From the NCBI GenBank assembly GCA_016282375.1, contig JAEEKI010000019.1:1-64000 (forward strand): 64,000 bases of DNA. Reading direction: 5' to 3'. Both the position numbers and the translations under genes were made by a program. The notes under the pieces are model-generated. The model ran no database searches, was not told the DNA's origin, and worked only from the letters and a program-made list of their open reading frames with translations. Positions 7,842 through 17,264 of this stretch are shown in pieces. Each line of letters begins with the position of its first letter. Positions within the stretch are counted from its first letter, which is position 1. The DNA comes from Caryophanales bacterium. GTDB taxonomy: Bacteria > Bacillota_I > Bacilli_A > RF39 > UBA660.

Positions 7842-8830
7842 TTTATTAAATCCTTAAATAAACCATAAATATAATTTTCTATATCAAAGGTTTCTAAATC
7901 AGTCATTTTCTCTCCTAAACCAACAAACTTAACAGGAATGTTTACTTCTTCTTTAATAGCTAAAACAATTCCACCTTTAGCCGTACTATCTAGTTTAGTT
8001 AAGACAATACCTGTAATATTAGTTATTTCTTTAAAACTTGTAGCTTGCATAATACCATTTTGACCAGTCGTAGCATCAATAACGAGTAAAGTCTCATGGG
8101 GTGCACCTGGTATAATACGACCAATTACTTTATTGATTTTTTCTAGTTCAGCCATTAGATTAACTTTGTTTTGTAGTCTACCAGCCGTATCAATTAAAAC
8201 AATATCATTTTTATTATCAATTGCTTGATGAAGGCCATCAAAGATTACACCGGCCGGATCACTTTCATCTTTACCATAAAAGTCTGTTCCTACTCTTTCG
8301 CTCCATAGTTTAAGTTGCGAAACAGCTCCTGCCCTAAAAGTATCACCCGCAATCATCATGACACTCTTACCCATTTCTTTATATTTATGAGCTAGTTTAG
8401 CAATCGTAGTCGTTTTACCTACACCATTAACACCAACAACAAGAATAACTGTTGGGCCATCCTCTGCAAAATTAATCTTATCCGTTAAACTTTGATTATT
8501 AACATAAATAATGAACAACTCATCAACAATAACTTCATTTAGGTAAGAAGTATCTGTGATATTTTCTTTCTTAACTCGGTCTTTAATACGATCCATGAAA
8601 GAAAAGACAGTATTAACCCCAATATCTGCTGTAATTAAAATATTTTCTAGTTCATCAAAGTACTCATCACTTACCTTAGTATATTTAATACCTAATAAAC
8701 TAAGTTTAGAAACAAATTCATCACGAGTCTTTTCTAAACCTTTATCATATGTTTCAACTACTTCTTGTTGTTCAGGTTCAACCTTTTTATTCTTGGTAAA
8801 TTTTTCTTTTATTTTACTAAATAATGACAT
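7838..8830 (-). CDS. ftsY: Signal recognition particle receptor FtsY
   Basis: 330 residues. This membrane-associated GTPase docks Ffh-ribosome complexes at the translocon. A short basic N-terminus (MSLFSKIKEKFTKNKK) serves for membrane contact instead of the long acidic A domain of enterobacteria. The NG domain spans about 30-330. Visible motifs are G1 'GVNGVGKTTTIAKLA', the SRP-specific DTFRAGAVSQL, G3 DTAGR and G4 TKLD. It is transcribed after yebC (2-base gap) and overlaps ylxM. Confidence 0.97.
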   Translation of the reverse strand: MSLFSKIKEKFTKNKKVEPEQQEVVETYDKGLEKTRDEFVSKLSLLGIKYTKVSDEYFDELENILITADIGVNTVFSFMDRIKDRVKKENITDTSYLNEVIVDELFIIYVNNQSLTDKINFAEDGPTVILVVGVNGVGKTTTIAKLAHKYKEMGKSVMMIAGDTFRAGAVSQLKLWSERVGTDFYGKDESDPAGVIFDGLHQAIDNKNDIVLIDTAGRLQNKVNLMAELEKINKVIGRIIPGAPHETLLVIDATTGQNGIMQATSFKEITNITGIVLTKLDSTAKGGIVLAIKEEVNIPVKFVGLGEKMTDLETFDIENYIYGLFKDLIK

Positions 8831-8832
8831 AA

Positions 8833-9549
8833 TTATAATTCCACATTATGATAAATATTTGATACATCTTCAATTTCTTCAAGTAAAGAAAGAAGTCTTT
8901 CAAACAATTCTTTATCTTCGCCTTCCAATGTTATTTTTTCTTTTGCAAACATTCCTACTTCATCAAATATGTATTCTACATTAGGAATAACACTTTCAAT
9001 TGTATCTTTTAATTTATTTTCATCCGAAGGATTAACCGAAATAGTTAATATACCATCTTCATTTTCAAAATCAATTGGTTCAATACCTGCTTCGATTAAT
9101 TTATCTAGTATTGCTTCATCATTATCACATTTAAAAGAAACAACACCTAAATAATCATAATTATAAGATACACTATTAGTTACACCAAGATTCTTATGTA
9201 CTTTATTAAATGCTGCTCTTACGAAACCAACTGTTCGATTAACATTATCGGTAAGAGTCTTAATAATTAATGTTGAGGCACCTGGACCAAATCCTTCGTA
9301 AATAACTTCCGTATAGTCTTCGCCACCAGCACCTTTTGCCTTATCAATAGCTCTTTGAATAATGTCACTTGGTACTTGCATTTTCTTCGCTTTATCCACT
9401 AATCTTTTTAAGATTACATTACTATCTGGATCAGGAACACCCTTCTTCGCAGCTAAATAAATCTCTTTAGCATAGGTAGTATAAATCTTACCCTTGGCAG
9501 CCCCTGTTTTTTGAATGCTTGCTTTCCTTACTTCGTATGCTCTTCCCAT
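8833..9549 (-). CDS. yebC: YebC/PmpR-family DNA-binding regulator or translation factor
   Basis: 238 residues, the standard length. The N-terminus [30 protein letters not shown] is diagnostic of the family, as are '[28 protein letters not shown]'-like features in the middle (here '[17 protein letters not shown]'). Members act as transcription regulators and, for the closest paralog group, relieve ribosome stalling at proline stretches; which role applies here cannot be decided. It is first in a yebC-ftsY-ylxM operon. An AAGGAAG site lies upstream of the ATG. Confidence 0.95.
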   Translation of the reverse strand: [238 protein letters not shown]

Positions 9550-9612
9550 ACATTCACTTCCTTTTTCTATGAAAAATTATAGCATATATGCTTATTATAT
9601 GACAATTGTTAT

Positions 9613-9638
9613 TAAAAAAAGAAACAAATTAATGTTTC
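9613..9638 (-). terminator. Intrinsic terminator ending the glycan cluster
   Basis: Hairpin arms GAAAC / GTTTC with an 8-base loop followed by seven U on the minus strand. It overlaps the stop codon of the gene at 9629. Confidence 0.7.
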
Positions 9639-10561
9639 TCTGTTTCAATAGTTAGCATATTCATCATTATTTCATATAATTGTTTATGCTTTTTAACAAT
9701 TACTTGTAATATTACTCCTGTAATCCATAATAATAAAGATATAATTAAGAAAATACAAGCTACAATTAAAGTTGGAAATCTTGGAACTAAGCCTGTTTTA
9801 GAAAATTCTACGACTACTGGAATTCCAAAACCCAAAGATAATAATAAAAATAATACCGAAAAGATGTTAAAAAATGAAGATGGTTTATATTCCTTAAATA
9901 AAATAGCTATTGTTCTTAGAACTTTAAATCCATCTTTAAAAGTATTTAATTTAGATTCACTACCTTCAGGACGATTGCGAAAATTAACAGGTATTTCAAC
10001 TAAATGATAGTTTTTATCAACAGCATGAATAGTCATCTCAGTTTCTATTTCAAAGCCTTTGGATAAAACAGGAAATCCTTTGACAAATTCATAACTAAAT
10101 GCCCGATAACCTGTCATAATATCTTTAACTTTATTATTAAATAATTTATTTATAAAGAAACGAACCATTTTATTTCCTAAGTTATGAAATGGTCGCTTAT
10201 TCTCCGTAAAATAGGTAGATGATAGACGATCACCAATTACCATATCTGCTTTCTTTTCCAAAATCATATCGCACATTTCGCGAGCATGTTCTGCAGGATA
10301 AGTGTCATCTCCATCAATCATTAAATAACACTCAGCATTGATATTTCTAAACATGCTACGAACAACATTACCCTTGCCTTGTTTATATTCATACCTAACA
10401 ACTGCTCCCGCCTTCCTAGCAATTTCATCCGTTCCATCCGAAGAATTATTATCATAAACATAAACTGTTGCTTCTGGTAAGGCTTTTTTATAATCCTTTA
10501 CTACTTTTGCTACTGTCTTAGCTTCATTATAACATGGTATTAATACCGCAATTTTATCCAT
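9629..10561 (-). CDS. Family 2 glycosyltransferase, polyprenyl-phosphate sugar synthase type
   Basis: 310 residues. The GT-A domain is about residues 1-220: 'VLIPCYNEAKTVAKVV', the nucleotide-binding 'YDNNSSDGTDEIA' and the metal-binding DGDDTYP. Two C-terminal membrane helices follow (about 228-255 and 262-290), as in DPM1/GtrB/YkcC-like enzymes that load a sugar from a nucleotide donor onto undecaprenyl phosphate. It is the last gene of the glycan cluster. Together with a GtrA-like flippase and a GT-C enzyme (both present upstream) it could form a three-part polymer-decorating system. The sugar is unknown. Confidence 0.85.
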   Translation of the reverse strand: MDKIAVLIPCYNEAKTVAKVVKDYKKALPEATVYVYDNNSSDGTDEIARKAGAVVRYEYKQGKGNVVRSMFRNINAECYLMIDGDDTYPAEHAREMCDMILEKKADMVIGDRLSSTYFTENKRPFHNLGNKMVRFFINKLFNNKVKDIMTGYRAFSYEFVKGFPVLSKGFEIETEMTIHAVDKNYHLVEIPVNFRNRPEGSESKLNTFKDGFKVLRTIAILFKEYKPSSFFNIFSVLFLLLSLGFGIPVVVEFSKTGLVPRFPTLIVACIFLIISLLLWITGVILQVIVKKHKQLYEIMMNMLTIETEKH

Positions 10562-10597
10562 ACATCCACCCTCTCATAAACATTATAACATAACTTA

Positions 10598-11887
10598 CTA
10601 TCCGACAAAACTCTTAAAAGACTCAAAACTAGTTCCTCTTTGCATATTAAATCTTCTTAAAAGTAATGATGATCCATTATAAGTTTTAGTATAATTAGCA
10701 CCACTTTCTGTTGTTACTGCAAAACGATAATAGTTTCTAGCAATATTTAGGGTATCAATATTTCTTTGACCATAAGGATAAGCAATCGTATTAACTTCTT
10801 TTCCTATTAGATTTTCTAAATACTCTTTACTTGTTTTTAATTGATACTCTTGTTCTTCATAAGACAAAGTATTTAAGTGAACATGACTAACAGTATGTGA
10901 TCCAATTTCGACTAGACCACTATCAGATAGTTCTTTAACCATGCTTGGATTCATATACACTGAACCATCAAGCCAATCAGTAATAATGAACATATTTGAC
11001 TTGATATTACGAGCCTTCATTATTGGATAAGCAATCGTATACATATCTAAATATCCATCATCAAAAGTAATAATAACTGGTTTATCATAATAAGCTGCTT
11101 GGCCTATCTCTGATAAAAAAAGGGTTTTATAACCATTTTCATATAAATATTGCATTTGATTCTCAAAATTACCTGGTCGAACAAATAGACTTGAATTTCC
11201 CCATACATTATCGTCAACTCCATGATAAGTTAAAATAGGAATTTTCTTACCATATGCTTCCTCAATACTTACTAAGGTAATACCTAAATCATATTTAGAA
11301 AATTCTTTTTTAAACTCTTCCGTTACATAAATAATATTATAATTAGTAGAAATAAAATTAGCATCATTTTCGACAAGGAAATCTAATATTTCAAGATTAT
11401 TATCTATTGTTTTTAATAATTCACTTTTTGCTTTTTCATCATTTTTAAAAGACTTAGTTATTTCACTACTATTATATATTTCTAAAATAGTTTTCTTTTC
11501 ATAATCTTGATACTTTTTTAGATACTTATCGATATTATCATAATTCCAAGAACTAATAGTATCTTTTAAATTATTATAAACAGTTATAGAATTATCAATA
11601 TTATTTATTTCACTTAACTCTAAGTCTGTTACTTCTAAATCGTTTATTTGTTGATGAATATCAATATATTCATTTAATAAATTACATATCTTATCATTAC
11701 ATTCTAACTTTTCACCTGTTATATAATTACTATAACTATCTTTAATCTCTTGAACTCTTTTTTGTTGTTCTTCAGTACTTTTTTTACGTTCATCACTATG
11801 CTTTTTATAGTTAAATAATATAATGCCCATTACTAAAAAGAAAATGAAAACAACTATCAAAATTAATAAGACTTTTTTCTTATTCAT
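10598..11887 (-). CDS. Membrane-anchored polysaccharide deacetylase (CE4, NodB domain)
   Basis: 429 residues. One membrane helix (about residues 5-27) anchors it with the catalytic part outside. Residues 30-190 are a lysine- and asparagine-rich helical stalk. From about 215 the NodB domain begins with ILTYHGVDD; it contains TFDDGY (catalytic base and metal Asp), metal ligands in HTVSHVHL and 'TIAYPYGQRN'. CE4 enzymes remove N-acetyl groups from GlcNAc polymers or peptidoglycan, often giving lysozyme resistance or altering teichoic/capsular polymers. Its position at the end of the glycan cluster suggests that polymer or its linkage sugars as substrate; this is inference. Confidence 0.88.
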   Translation of the reverse strand: MNKKKVLLILIVVFIFFLVMGIILFNYKKHSDERKKSTEEQQKRVQEIKDSYSNYITGEKLECNDKICNLLNEYIDIHQQINDLEVTDLELSEINNIDNSITVYNNLKDTISSWNYDNIDKYLKKYQDYEKKTILEIYNSSEITKSFKNDEKAKSELLKTIDNNLEILDFLVENDANFISTNYNIIYVTEEFKKEFSKYDLGITLVSIEEAYGKKIPILTYHGVDDNVWGNSSLFVRPGNFENQMQYLYENGYKTLFLSEIGQAAYYDKPVIITFDDGYLDMYTIAYPIMKARNIKSNMFIITDWLDGSVYMNPSMVKELSDSGLVEIGSHTVSHVHLNTLSYEEQEYQLKTSKEYLENLIGKEVNTIAYPYGQRNIDTLNIARNYYRFAVTTESGANYTKTYNGSSLLLRRFNMQRGTSFESFKSFVG

Positions 11888-11899
11888 TATTATTCATCC

Positions 11900-13180
11900 C
11901 TATTCATTTTTTGATAACAAATTAATTATATCTTTTTCCTTATTCTCCCAAGAATTCGCTATTGCTTCCTTTGATAAAATTTTATCATACTCTTTTGTTT
12001 TAAGCTTTTTATAATTCTTAAAAATATCTTCATAATCTTTTTCTTTATCCGCTATAAAAACACTCTTGTATTTCTTACATTCAGGCATTGGTGAAGTAAC
12101 AATTAATTTATTTAGAGCCATGTATTCAAATACTTTGATGGGATTAGTTGCAAGCGTAATTTCATTTATGACAAATGGAATCCAAGCAATATCAAAATAT
12201 CTTGCATAACTAGGCAATTTTTCATAATTAACTGGACCTACATAATAGATATTATCAACATTCTCAATTCCAGACTCATCAAAAGTTGTATCATATTTAA
12301 TACCAATTAAAACAAAAGCAATACTAGAATTATTCTTAGCAAGATTCATTACTAATTTATAGTCAAACCAACTAGCTAAAGCTCCATAATAACCAACGAT
12401 TAATTTATGTTTCTTTTTAATATCTTCCATTACGGTAATTTTTTCATTTCCCGCATTTTGAAAATGCTTTAAATCAACACCATTACTAGATAAAATAACA
12501 TTCTTTTCACTTTTACGTTTTATTACCATATCCTTATAAAGATTATCTGCACTGGTAACAACCATAACATTATCAATATTATTAATAACATAATTATGAA
12601 TGTCTTCGACATTTTTAGGTAATTTATCAGTACCTGCTAAAACTGGATTTAAATCATCAATATATTCATAAAGCATTTTAAAACCATTTTCTACATATAA
12701 ATCAACATCTTCTTTTTTTACATTCCAACATGTTGAGTATAATTGTAAATATTTAGGTTTATTAATCTCTAAAAGTTTTGTAAACAAATCATTTCTAAAA
12801 GACTTAATCTCATAATTAATTAAATATAATCGATCATTAATCTTATCAATAAATTTTGTTTTATCAGTCATTCTCGTAACCTCATAAAAAACAATTGAAG
12901 TATCTTCACTTAGACATTTAGCAATTTGTTGAGATCTTTGGAAAAGTGGTACATTCCATCCAAAAGAACTACGCCATACAATAATGCGATCATACTTTTT
13001 GGAAAGTGCTTCATCAATTTGTTTTAATATTTCTTTTCGATGAATCCGATAATAAATTCTTTTTCCAATATTTATTTTATTATAATAATTAGCTAAAATA
13101 TATTTCCAAGCTTTCTTAATACTTGTTAATAATCCATCTCTTTTTGTTACACTAATAAACTTACTAATTTTGTCTTTCAT
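11900..13180 (-). CDS. TuaH-like glycosyltransferase (GT4/GT1-like), paralog 1
   Basis: 426 residues, GT-B fold. The N-terminal half holds 'FGWNVPLFQRSQQIAKCL', the N-P-L-FQR-x-QQ signature of teichuronic-acid TuaH-type enzymes; the C-terminal half has 'VGYYGALASWFDYKLV' and the donor-binding 'WIPFVINEITLATNPIKVFEYMAL' with the E-x7-E-like arrangement. It is a cytoplasmic enzyme adding a sugar to a lipid-linked chain. A closely similar paralog lies at 24926-26188, so the two probably add related sugars at different steps. AAGGTG site before the ATG. Confidence 0.82.
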   Translation of the reverse strand: MKDKISKFISVTKRDGLLTSIKKAWKYILANYYNKINIGKRIYYRIHRKEILKQIDEALSKKYDRIIVWRSSFGWNVPLFQRSQQIAKCLSEDTSIVFYEVTRMTDKTKFIDKINDRLYLINYEIKSFRNDLFTKLLEINKPKYLQLYSTCWNVKKEDVDLYVENGFKMLYEYIDDLNPVLAGTDKLPKNVEDIHNYVINNIDNVMVVTSADNLYKDMVIKRKSEKNVILSSNGVDLKHFQNAGNEKITVMEDIKKKHKLIVGYYGALASWFDYKLVMNLAKNNSSIAFVLIGIKYDTTFDESGIENVDNIYYVGPVNYEKLPSYARYFDIAWIPFVINEITLATNPIKVFEYMALNKLIVTSPMPECKKYKSVFIADKEKDYEDIFKNYKKLKTKEYDKILSKEAIANSWENKEKDIINLLSKNE

Positions 13181-13224
13181 TTTGCACCTTCTTTATTATT
13201 TTAACAAAAAATAGTTATTAAATC

Positions 13225-13251
13225 AAAAAAACAAATGAAATTATTCATTTG
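13225..13251 (-). terminator. Intrinsic terminator after tagD-like gene
   Basis: Minus-strand hairpin arms CAAATGAA / TTCATTTG (4-base loop) followed by seven U; overlaps the stop codon at 13245. Downstream cluster genes may therefore depend partly on read-through or another promoter. Confidence 0.75.
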
Positions 13252-13703
13252 TCATTAAGATGTTTTTTTTGTGGATTATGAACTTTTTTCTCACCTTTTA
13301 TTACTTCAGTTAGTTTAGTCGAAGATATCCCTTCTGTATAGGGAAAATAGATTATTTTAATTCCTTCTTTAGCACATTCTTCTTCATATTTTTGCCACTT
13401 TTCTGTTCCATACCAATCATCGCCCACAAATAATAATGTAGCTCCAAGTTTTTTACACATTGCTATTTTATCCATATCTTGTTGGGGAACAACAGCATCA
13501 ACATATTTGATAGACCGAACAATTTCAGCTCGATCTTCATAAGGAATGATTGCCGACTTTCCTTTATATTTAACTAATTTATCAACAGTTACACCAACAA
13601 CCAATTTATCACATAATCCCTTAGCATTCTTTAATAGGGTTAAATGGCCAATATGAAATAAATCAAAAACACCGGCTGTATAACCAATAACTTTTTTCAT
13701 CAT
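13245..13703 (-). CDS. tagD: Glycerol-3-phosphate cytidylyltransferase (TagD-like)
   Basis: 152 residues, close to TagD's ~130 plus a basic tail. It should make CDP-glycerol from CTP and glycerol 3-phosphate. Motifs: 'GVFDLFHIGHLTLL' (G-x-FD-x-x-HxGH nucleotidyltransferase signature) and 'YTEGISSTKL', which matches the RTEGISTT substrate motif of TagD. Two start codons are adjacent; GGAGGAGA fits the second ATG (13700) slightly better. It overlaps the stop of the upstream glycerophosphotransferase-like gene by four bases, which couples donor synthesis to use. Related ethanolamine-phosphate or FAD-type cytidylyl/adenylyltransferases are the main alternative. Confidence 0.87.
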   Translation of the reverse strand: MMKKVIGYTAGVFDLFHIGHLTLLKNAKGLCDKLVVGVTVDKLVKYKGKSAIIPYEDRAEIVRSIKYVDAVVPQQDMDKIAMCKKLGATLLFVGDDWYGTEKWQKYEEECAKEGIKIIYFPYTEGISSTKLTEVIKGEKKVHNPQKKHLNDK

Positions 13704-15025
13704 TCTCCTCCATTTTTGATTTGATATACTTTTTTTGCTAGTTTATACAACTTGCCATCCCTATAATAACTTAGTTCCCTTTCTAATTCTTCTATTTCAC
13801 TTTCAAGATTACTTATCTTTTCATCTTTTTCACTAATACTACTATTAAGATTATTAATAGTAGTATTAAGATTATTAATAGTACTATTAAGATTATTAAT
13901 AGTAACACCTTGTTCAGCTGTTTTCTTATACTCTATATCTAATCTAGTCCACAAATCCTCTGAATAATCTTTATAATATAAGAAATCATCATGTAATTTT
14001 CTTCTTAATAGATAAGATTGTCGATCAATATCATCATTCAAGTATTTTTCTATTACTTTGACAAAGTCCTTTATTGGATCTTTTGAATGATAAAAATTTT
14101 TTTCATTCCATTCGTTTTGTTTTTGAATTATCTTACTACTTAAGCTTTTTTTCAAAATATCAGGTATTTTATTAATATCCTGTGTATATGGTATGATGCC
14201 TTCTTTATATAGTTCGTATTGAATAGTATTAAAATCTCCTAGCTTGTTTTGATTAATATCATTAGTAAAAATAGCTACAGGAATATTATTATATATAGCA
14301 TCAAATACTGAGGCTGAATTATCGGTTAATACAACATCCGCTATTTCTAATAATTCTTTCAATTCTTTATGCAAATCATAAAATTCATCAACATTTACTT
14401 TAACTTTATCTATTCTTTTTGCTTCATCTACCAAAAATTTTGTGCCATGATGAATCTTAACTATTACATAATAATCATTACGAAGTTTATTTAATTCTTC
14501 AGCAATTAAGTCAATAGAGCACTCTTTACCATAAGTTGGTAAATAAAGTAAGACTTTTTTACCTTTATCATGTTTTTTTCTCTTAAAGTTAATATACTTT
14601 AAATCACTTACTATTTCTGTATTTGTATAATTATTTAATAATCTTGCAGAATATGGTCCAGAACATAATATACAGTCATACTTCATATATAAATACGGTA
14701 TATATACCTTATCTGGTTTAGCAGTTATCTGACTATATCTAAATCTTATTTTGTATTGAGCATCGATTATTAAGTTACTCTCATATGGTTCTAATAAAAT
14801 TTTATATTTAATTTTACGAGCTTTAGTATATACATTATATCCCTTTTTACGTAATTGATTTATTACATCACTAAATAAATCTTGAAATCCCGTTTTATCA
14901 TCAGTTAATAATCCATAAAAATCAACACAATAGCCAAGTTTAATTAACTCTTCAATACCTGGCAGAATATTTAATAATTGAACACAATTATAAACTACAA
15001 CTGCTATCTTACTATTGGTTTTCAT
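13700..15025 (-). CDS. CDP-glycerol glycerophosphotransferase-like protein (TagB/TagF family) with coiled-coil tail
   Basis: 441 residues. The body (about 1-330) has the GT-B-like hallmarks of the Glyphos_transf family: 'VLLYLPTYG', a basic 'IVKIHHGTKF', and the donor site 'ADVVLTDNSASVFDAIYNNIPVAIF' (D-N/S-S-S). TagB/TagF enzymes add glycerol phosphate from CDP-glycerol to the wall teichoic acid linkage unit. Residues about 370-415 are a coiled coil built partly from three perfect heptads (INNLNST-like), encoded by 21-bp tandem repeats; the final stretch is basic (KLYKLAKKVYQIKNG), perhaps membrane-binding. Cotranscribed and overlapping with tagD. The substitution of the usual TagF H-x(n)-H pair by IHHGT makes exact activity uncertain. 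Confidence 0.78.
   Translation of the reverse strand: MKTNSKIAVVVYNCVQLLNILPGIEELIKLGYCVDFYGLLTDDKTGFQDLFSDVINQLRKKGYNVYTKARKIKYKILLEPYESNLIIDAQYKIRFRYSQITAKPDKVYIPYLYMKYDCILCSGPYSARLLNNYTNTEIVSDLKYINFKRKKHDKGKKVLLYLPTYGKECSIDLIAEELNKLRNDYYVIVKIHHGTKFLVDEAKRIDKVKVNVDEFYDLHKELKELLEIADVVLTDNSASVFDAIYNNIPVAIFTNDINQNKLGDFNTIQYELYKEGIIPYTQDINKIPDILKKSLSSKIIQKQNEWNEKNFYHSKDPIKDFVKVIEKYLNDDIDRQSYLLRRKLHDDFLYYKDYSEDLWTRLDIEYKKTAEQGVTINNLNSTINNLNTTINNLNSSISEKDEKISNLESEIEELERELSYYRDGKLYKLAKKVYQIKNGGE
13844..13906. repeat. Three 21-bp tandem repeats in the coiled-coil region
   Basis: Units 13844-13864, 13865-13885 and 13886-13906 are nearly identical on plus (attaagattattaatagtac/gt). Each encodes one heptad (L-N-x-x-I-N-N). 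Copy-number change would lengthen the coil by whole heptads without breaking frame. Confidence 0.85.
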
Positions 15026-15076
15026 AAATCACCTTCTATCTATCACTAATAATAGTATATCACATAAAGTAGTCAT

Positions 15077-15106
15077 AAAAAAAGAATGATATCAGAATCA
15101 TTCTTT
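15077..15106 (-). terminator. Intrinsic terminator after mnaA
   Basis: Minus-strand hairpin arms AGAATGAT / ATCATTCT (6-base loop) followed by a U run, just past the stop at 15111. Confidence 0.85.
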
Positions 15107-15110
15107 ATTA

Positions 15111-16223
15111 TTACTTATTAAAATACTCAATGATAGCATCAACAATTCTTTTTGATGCTAGACCATCACCATATGGATTAGAAGCCTTACTCATTTTTTC
15201 ATATGCTTTCTTATCTGTTAATAGTTTTTTTGTTTCTTTATAAATAACTTCTTCATCAGTACCTACAAGTTTTAATGTACCTGCTTCAATACCTTCTGGT
15301 CTTTCCGTAGTATCTCTTAAAACTAAAACTGGCTTACCCAATGAAGGAGCTTCCTCTTGAATACCACCACTGTCAGTAAGAATCATATAACTCTTGTTTT
15401 GAAAATTGTGAAAATCGAATACTTCAAGAGGCTCAATTAATTTAACACGATCACAGTCAGCAAAAACTTCATTAGCAACTTCCCTTACTTTAGGATTCAT
15501 ATGAATTGGATAAATAACTTTAACATCTTCATATTCATCAACAATTCTTTTAATGGCTCTAAAAATATGACGCATTGGATCACCCAGATTTTCTCTTCTA
15601 TGAGCAGTTAATAAAATCATTCTTTCACCCTTTTTTATCCAATCAAGTTCAGGATGAGTATAATCTTCGTCAACCGTTGTACTCATAGCATCAATGGCGG
15701 TATTTCCCGTAACATATATTTTTTCTTCTTTAATATTTTCATCCAGAAGATTTTGCTTACTCAAATTCGTCGGAGCAAAATACATATCGGTCATACAATC
15801 AACCATTTGCCGATTCATCTCTTCAGGGAATGGTGAATATTTATCGTTTGTACGTAAACCTGCTTCAACATGACCAATAGCTACTTGATTATAAAAAGCT
15901 GCTAAAGCACCAGCAAATGTTGTCGTCGTATCACCATGAACTAAAACAATGTCTGGTTTAACCTCTTTTATTACTTCCTCTAAGCCACTCAATGCTCTAG
16001 TTGTTACCTCACCTAGTGTTTGACCTTGCTTCATAATATTTAAATCATAATCAGGCTTAATTTTAAAAGTTTCAAGTACTTGATCTAGCATCTCTCGATG
16101 TTGGGCCGTAACACAAACGATACTCTCTATTTCCTTTCTACCTTCTAACTCTTTTACAAGCGGAGCCATTTTTATAGCTTCTGGTCTAGTTCCAAATACG
16201 CTCATTACTTTAACTTTTTTCAT
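15111..16223 (-). CDS. mnaA: UDP-N-acetylglucosamine 2-epimerase
   Basis: 370 residues, full length for the non-hydrolysing WecB/MnaA family. It interconverts UDP-GlcNAc and UDP-ManNAc in the cytoplasm. Motifs: 'VFGTRPEAIKMAPLV' at the N-terminus, 'VHGDTTTTFAGALAAFY', 'GHVEAGLRT', 'LTAHRRENLG' and the C-terminal 'TDSGGIQEEAPSLGKPVLVLRDTTERPE'. In wall teichoic acid assembly UDP-ManNAc is the donor for TagA, whose domain is encoded at 27762-29945, so the two fit one pathway. Confidence 0.97.
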   Translation of the reverse strand: MKKVKVMSVFGTRPEAIKMAPLVKELEGRKEIESIVCVTAQHREMLDQVLETFKIKPDYDLNIMKQGQTLGEVTTRALSGLEEVIKEVKPDIVLVHGDTTTTFAGALAAFYNQVAIGHVEAGLRTNDKYSPFPEEMNRQMVDCMTDMYFAPTNLSKQNLLDENIKEEKIYVTGNTAIDAMSTTVDEDYTHPELDWIKKGERMILLTAHRRENLGDPMRHIFRAIKRIVDEYEDVKVIYPIHMNPKVREVANEVFADCDRVKLIEPLEVFDFHNFQNKSYMILTDSGGIQEEAPSLGKPVLVLRDTTERPEGIEAGTLKLVGTDEEVIYKETKKLLTDKKAYEKMSKASNPYGDGLASKRIVDAIIEYFNK

Positions 16224-16256
16224 TTTATCACTCTCTTTCCTTTAATAATGTTTATT

Positions 16257-17189
16257 TTAAAAGTTAATTCGTTTTTCTTCAATAACAAGAGGTCTATGCA
16301 TAACTCGATTATTTATTGCCATTATATATTCGCCAACAATACCGATAAAGAATATTTGTAGTGCTCCTAAAAAGAAAATACCAATTAACATCGGAGCAAC
16401 ACCGGCAACAAATTTATCCCAATATATAAGTTTTAAAATAAGATATACTATACCAATTATAAAACTGATTATTGACACAATAACACCAAAAAAGACAGCA
16501 ACTCGTAATCCCACTTTAGTATAAGATGTAAAACTAATCATCGCAGCATCATAAAGGGAATATAAATTGTTATGAGTTTTCCCAAATTTTCTTTTTTGTT
16601 GTTCATAACATATCTCTTTACGTTTAAATCCTAGTTCAGCAACTATACCTCTTAAAAAAGGAGTACTATCATCAAGATTCTTTAATACCTCGATGAAATC
16701 TTTATCATATAATCCAAAACCAGTAAAATGTTCTATTTGATCAACATTACTAAACTTTTTAATCATCTTATAATAAATACTTCGTAGAAAATACATTAGT
16801 TTATTTTCTCTACTCTTATTCTTTATACCAATGACTATTTTATAACCATTTTCCCACTCTCTAACAAATTTAGGAATCATATCAACAGGATCTTGAAAAT
16901 CTGCACACATCAGAATAGTACAATCTCCAGTAGTTTGTTGTAAACCATAAAATGGGGAATTAAATTGGCCAAAGTTTTTAGCATTAAATATGGCCTTAAT
17001 ATTCTTGTTTTTTTCACATAACTTTTTAATAATATCCCTTGTTTTATCTTGTGAATCATTATCTATAAAGATTATTTCATAATCATATTTAGGTAATTCT
17101 TTTTTGAATTCATTGATGATTGCCTCTGATAAAGGTTGAACATTTTCCTCTTCATTATATGTGGGAATTAAAATACTTACTTTTTTCAT
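16257..17189 (-). CDS. GtrB/ArnC-like undecaprenyl-phosphate glycosyltransferase
   Basis: 310 residues. GT2 domain with 'ILIPTYNEEENVQPL', 'IIFIDNDSQDKT', 'CADFQDP' (the D-x-D metal site in QDP form typical of GtrB/DPM) and 'RGIVAELGF'. Two C-terminal membrane helices (about 235-262, 272-298). Such enzymes transfer glucose or a similar sugar from a nucleotide donor to undecaprenyl phosphate at the inner face. The GtrA-like flippases at 19852 and 33589 and GT-C genes are likely partners. It may alternatively load the CDP-linked branched sugar made by the neighbouring genes. Confidence 0.88.
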   Translation of the reverse strand: MKKVSILIPTYNEEENVQPLSEAIINEFKKELPKYDYEIIFIDNDSQDKTRDIIKKLCEKNKNIKAIFNAKNFGQFNSPFYGLQQTTGDCTILMCADFQDPVDMIPKFVREWENGYKIVIGIKNKSRENKLMYFLRSIYYKMIKKFSNVDQIEHFTGFGLYDKDFIEVLKNLDDSTPFLRGIVAELGFKRKEICYEQQKRKFGKTHNNLYSLYDAAMISFTSYTKVGLRVAVFFGVIVSIISFIIGIVYLILKLIYWDKFVAGVAPMLIGIFFLGALQIFFIGIVGEYIMAINNRVMHRPLVIEEKRINF

Positions 17190-17264
17190 ACTAACCTCTT
17201 ACTAACTATGATATCAATAAACTAATGATAGTGCAAATACTTACCAATCACAAATTTATTGATG

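Noticed and set aside
13844-13906. CRISPR-like array from the 21-bp repeats
   Set aside because: Repeats are directly adjacent with no spacers and encode heptads of a coiled coil. No other CRISPR-like arrays or cas genes were seen.
17213-17263. Long-loop inverted repeat ATCAATAAA ... TTTATTGAT as a regulatory RNA
   Set aside because: Only 9 AT-rich pairs across a 33-base loop, with no riboswitch motif and no U run; expected by chance in such AT-rich DNA.
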